This document shows positions 62,909 to 64,000 of a DNA stretch of 64,000 bases, one piece after another (position 1 is the first letter of the stretch; each line of letters opens with the position of its first letter). Below the pieces are notes generated by a model. The model worked only from the letters and a program-made list of their open reading frames with translations. It made no database searches and had not been told where the DNA came from. Both the position numbers and the translations under genes were made by a program. Origin of the DNA: Larix kaempferi. Its lineage: Eukaryota > Streptophyta > Pinopsida > Pinales > Pinaceae. The stretch lies in contig BSBM01000779.1 of NCBI GenBank assembly GCA_027924585.1, positions 12,551,001 through 12,615,000 on the forward strand, given 5' to 3'.

Positions 62909-63400
62909 CTTTTCACCACAACATTCATAAGATATGACATTCTCATCCACAAGTAATCAAGGAAGCGATGGATGGCGAAGATAGATTACAAACATCACAC
63001 TTCAATTATCAAAGCATGAGCCAACTAGGTATTTTTATGCACAAATGAAGATAACTTCAATTATCGGTAAAAGCACATGTTTCACATCAAAATTTTTGAA
63101 CATGAATAAATCAAAGACATGTAAAACCATGGAAGATAGTTTAACTCTATCATTGCATATTTCTTCCAAGCTTACCCTAAGACCCAAAGATAGCTTACGT
63201 ATCTCGAGAGTCACATCCAATAAGTTAGCATAGTGTAAGATAAGCAAGTATACACATGGTTATGAAACAAATGTCCCTTTGCCACAATATTCATAAGATA
63301 TTATGTCCAAACTCACAAGCACCAAGGAAATGAATAGTGTCAAAGATAGCTTATAACCATCAACAATGCCATAAGAGTATAATGCGCATGCTAACTCTGT
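62909..63400. repeat. Diverged direct repeat
   Basis: A 110-120 bp segment at 62909-63025 recurs at 63273-63400, sharing cacaa[c/t]attcataagatat and caaggaa with many differences. Confidence 0.6.
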
Positions 63401-64000
63401 CACTCTATTTTACATATAAAGATAGTTTACAATGAAAAAAAAATCCTTTACCAGAGTGCAACTACCTCTTTTATTGAAATTCTAAATGGTTTCTATCTTT
63501 TGACTTACTCGACTCTTGAGTTTCTACTTTTATGATTCTTGGCATCCTAATTTTATTTAGCTAAATTTTTCCACAAATTTTTTATCATCCAAAATAAAAT
63601 GAGTGATCATCCTTTTACAGTAATAATAGAAAATAATATTCCCCATCTTTAGGCTTCATTCTCCCCTATTTGTCCTTTGTGGTGGGCACAAGTATGTAGA
63701 CTTTTTCTTCATATCTCTAAATTGGAATAATTCTTCATAATCAATTTGACTTTTAGTGGGCTTGATATTGCAACTCCTTGATTTGTCAATTTAAATTTTC
63801 TTTGTAAAAATAGTTTTGAACTTTCATTCTACTTGATTTGTCTTTTAATGCCTCTTTAGGTGAATGATTATCCAACTCTCGCTCACTTTATTGGCATGTA
63901 CAAACTTGTGCAACTTTGTTTACTTCAAACCTTTGTGTTGAAAATAACAATCTCTCCTTCCTTTTGCATTCACATGGTTCAAATATGAGATAGAAGATAT
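63401..64000. other. Spacer without genes
   Basis: No coding sequence, RNA gene or repeat recognised. Confidence 0.45.

Overview
This is nuclear DNA of a vascular plant with a large, repeat-rich genome. A gymnosperm (conifer-like) source is my best guess from long nested LTR retrotransposons, AT-rich degenerate spacers and very low gene density, but no species marker is visible. Only one clearly functional cellular gene is present: an intact four-exon RING-finger gene of the BOI / S-ribonuclease-binding type (minus strand, 32083-33463). A second cellular-type gene, a mobile-domain-like reading frame at 540-1678, is broken.

Layout. 1-1.7 kb: degenerate mobile-domain-like gene. 1.7-4.8 kb: non-coding remnant ending in an LTR. 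4.9-18.9 kb: a nest. An old minus-strand Ty3/gypsy element (called T) has its gag split by a Tekay-like chromovirus (called E) with 1606-bp LTRs, a CCTCC target duplication and an uninterrupted gag-pol frame (9880-14559). The piece of T lying right of the insertion occurs twice: once where it belongs (16194 onward) and once inside E, directly after the left LTR (8056-9391). This points to a later recombination or haplotype-joining event. 20.9-27.1 kb: a complete but decayed plus-strand chromovirus (R) with 375-bp LTRs, ATAGT target duplication, initiator-Met primer site and purine tract. 28-31.2 kb: three tandem-repeat loci, including a 52-bp array of higher-order structure. 32.0-33.5 kb: the RING gene. 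36.6-48.8 kb: a complete minus-strand non-chromoviral Ty3/gypsy element (A) of 12.15 kb with GTACC target duplication. It has a tRNA-Asp-like primer site, an unusual gag-like spacer between protease and reverse transcriptase, and an extra coding region after integrase. 49-54.3 kb: degenerate gag and probable LTR of another minus-strand element. 55-64 kb: short duplications, a TA microsatellite, a tRNA-derived SINE-like dimer, and LTR scraps, one with a primer site.

The mobile elements are independent insertions rather than a cooperating pathway. They share only the usual gag, protease, reverse transcriptase/RNase H and integrase logic. By-eye counts of LTR differences (E about 40 in 1606; R about 12 in 375) suggest broadly similar insertion ages for E and R. 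Yet E keeps an open polyprotein while R has at least eight stops. The duplicated T segment differs less (about a dozen in 1336) than the LTRs of E, so the rearrangement is younger than the insertion. All counts were made by eye and are approximate.
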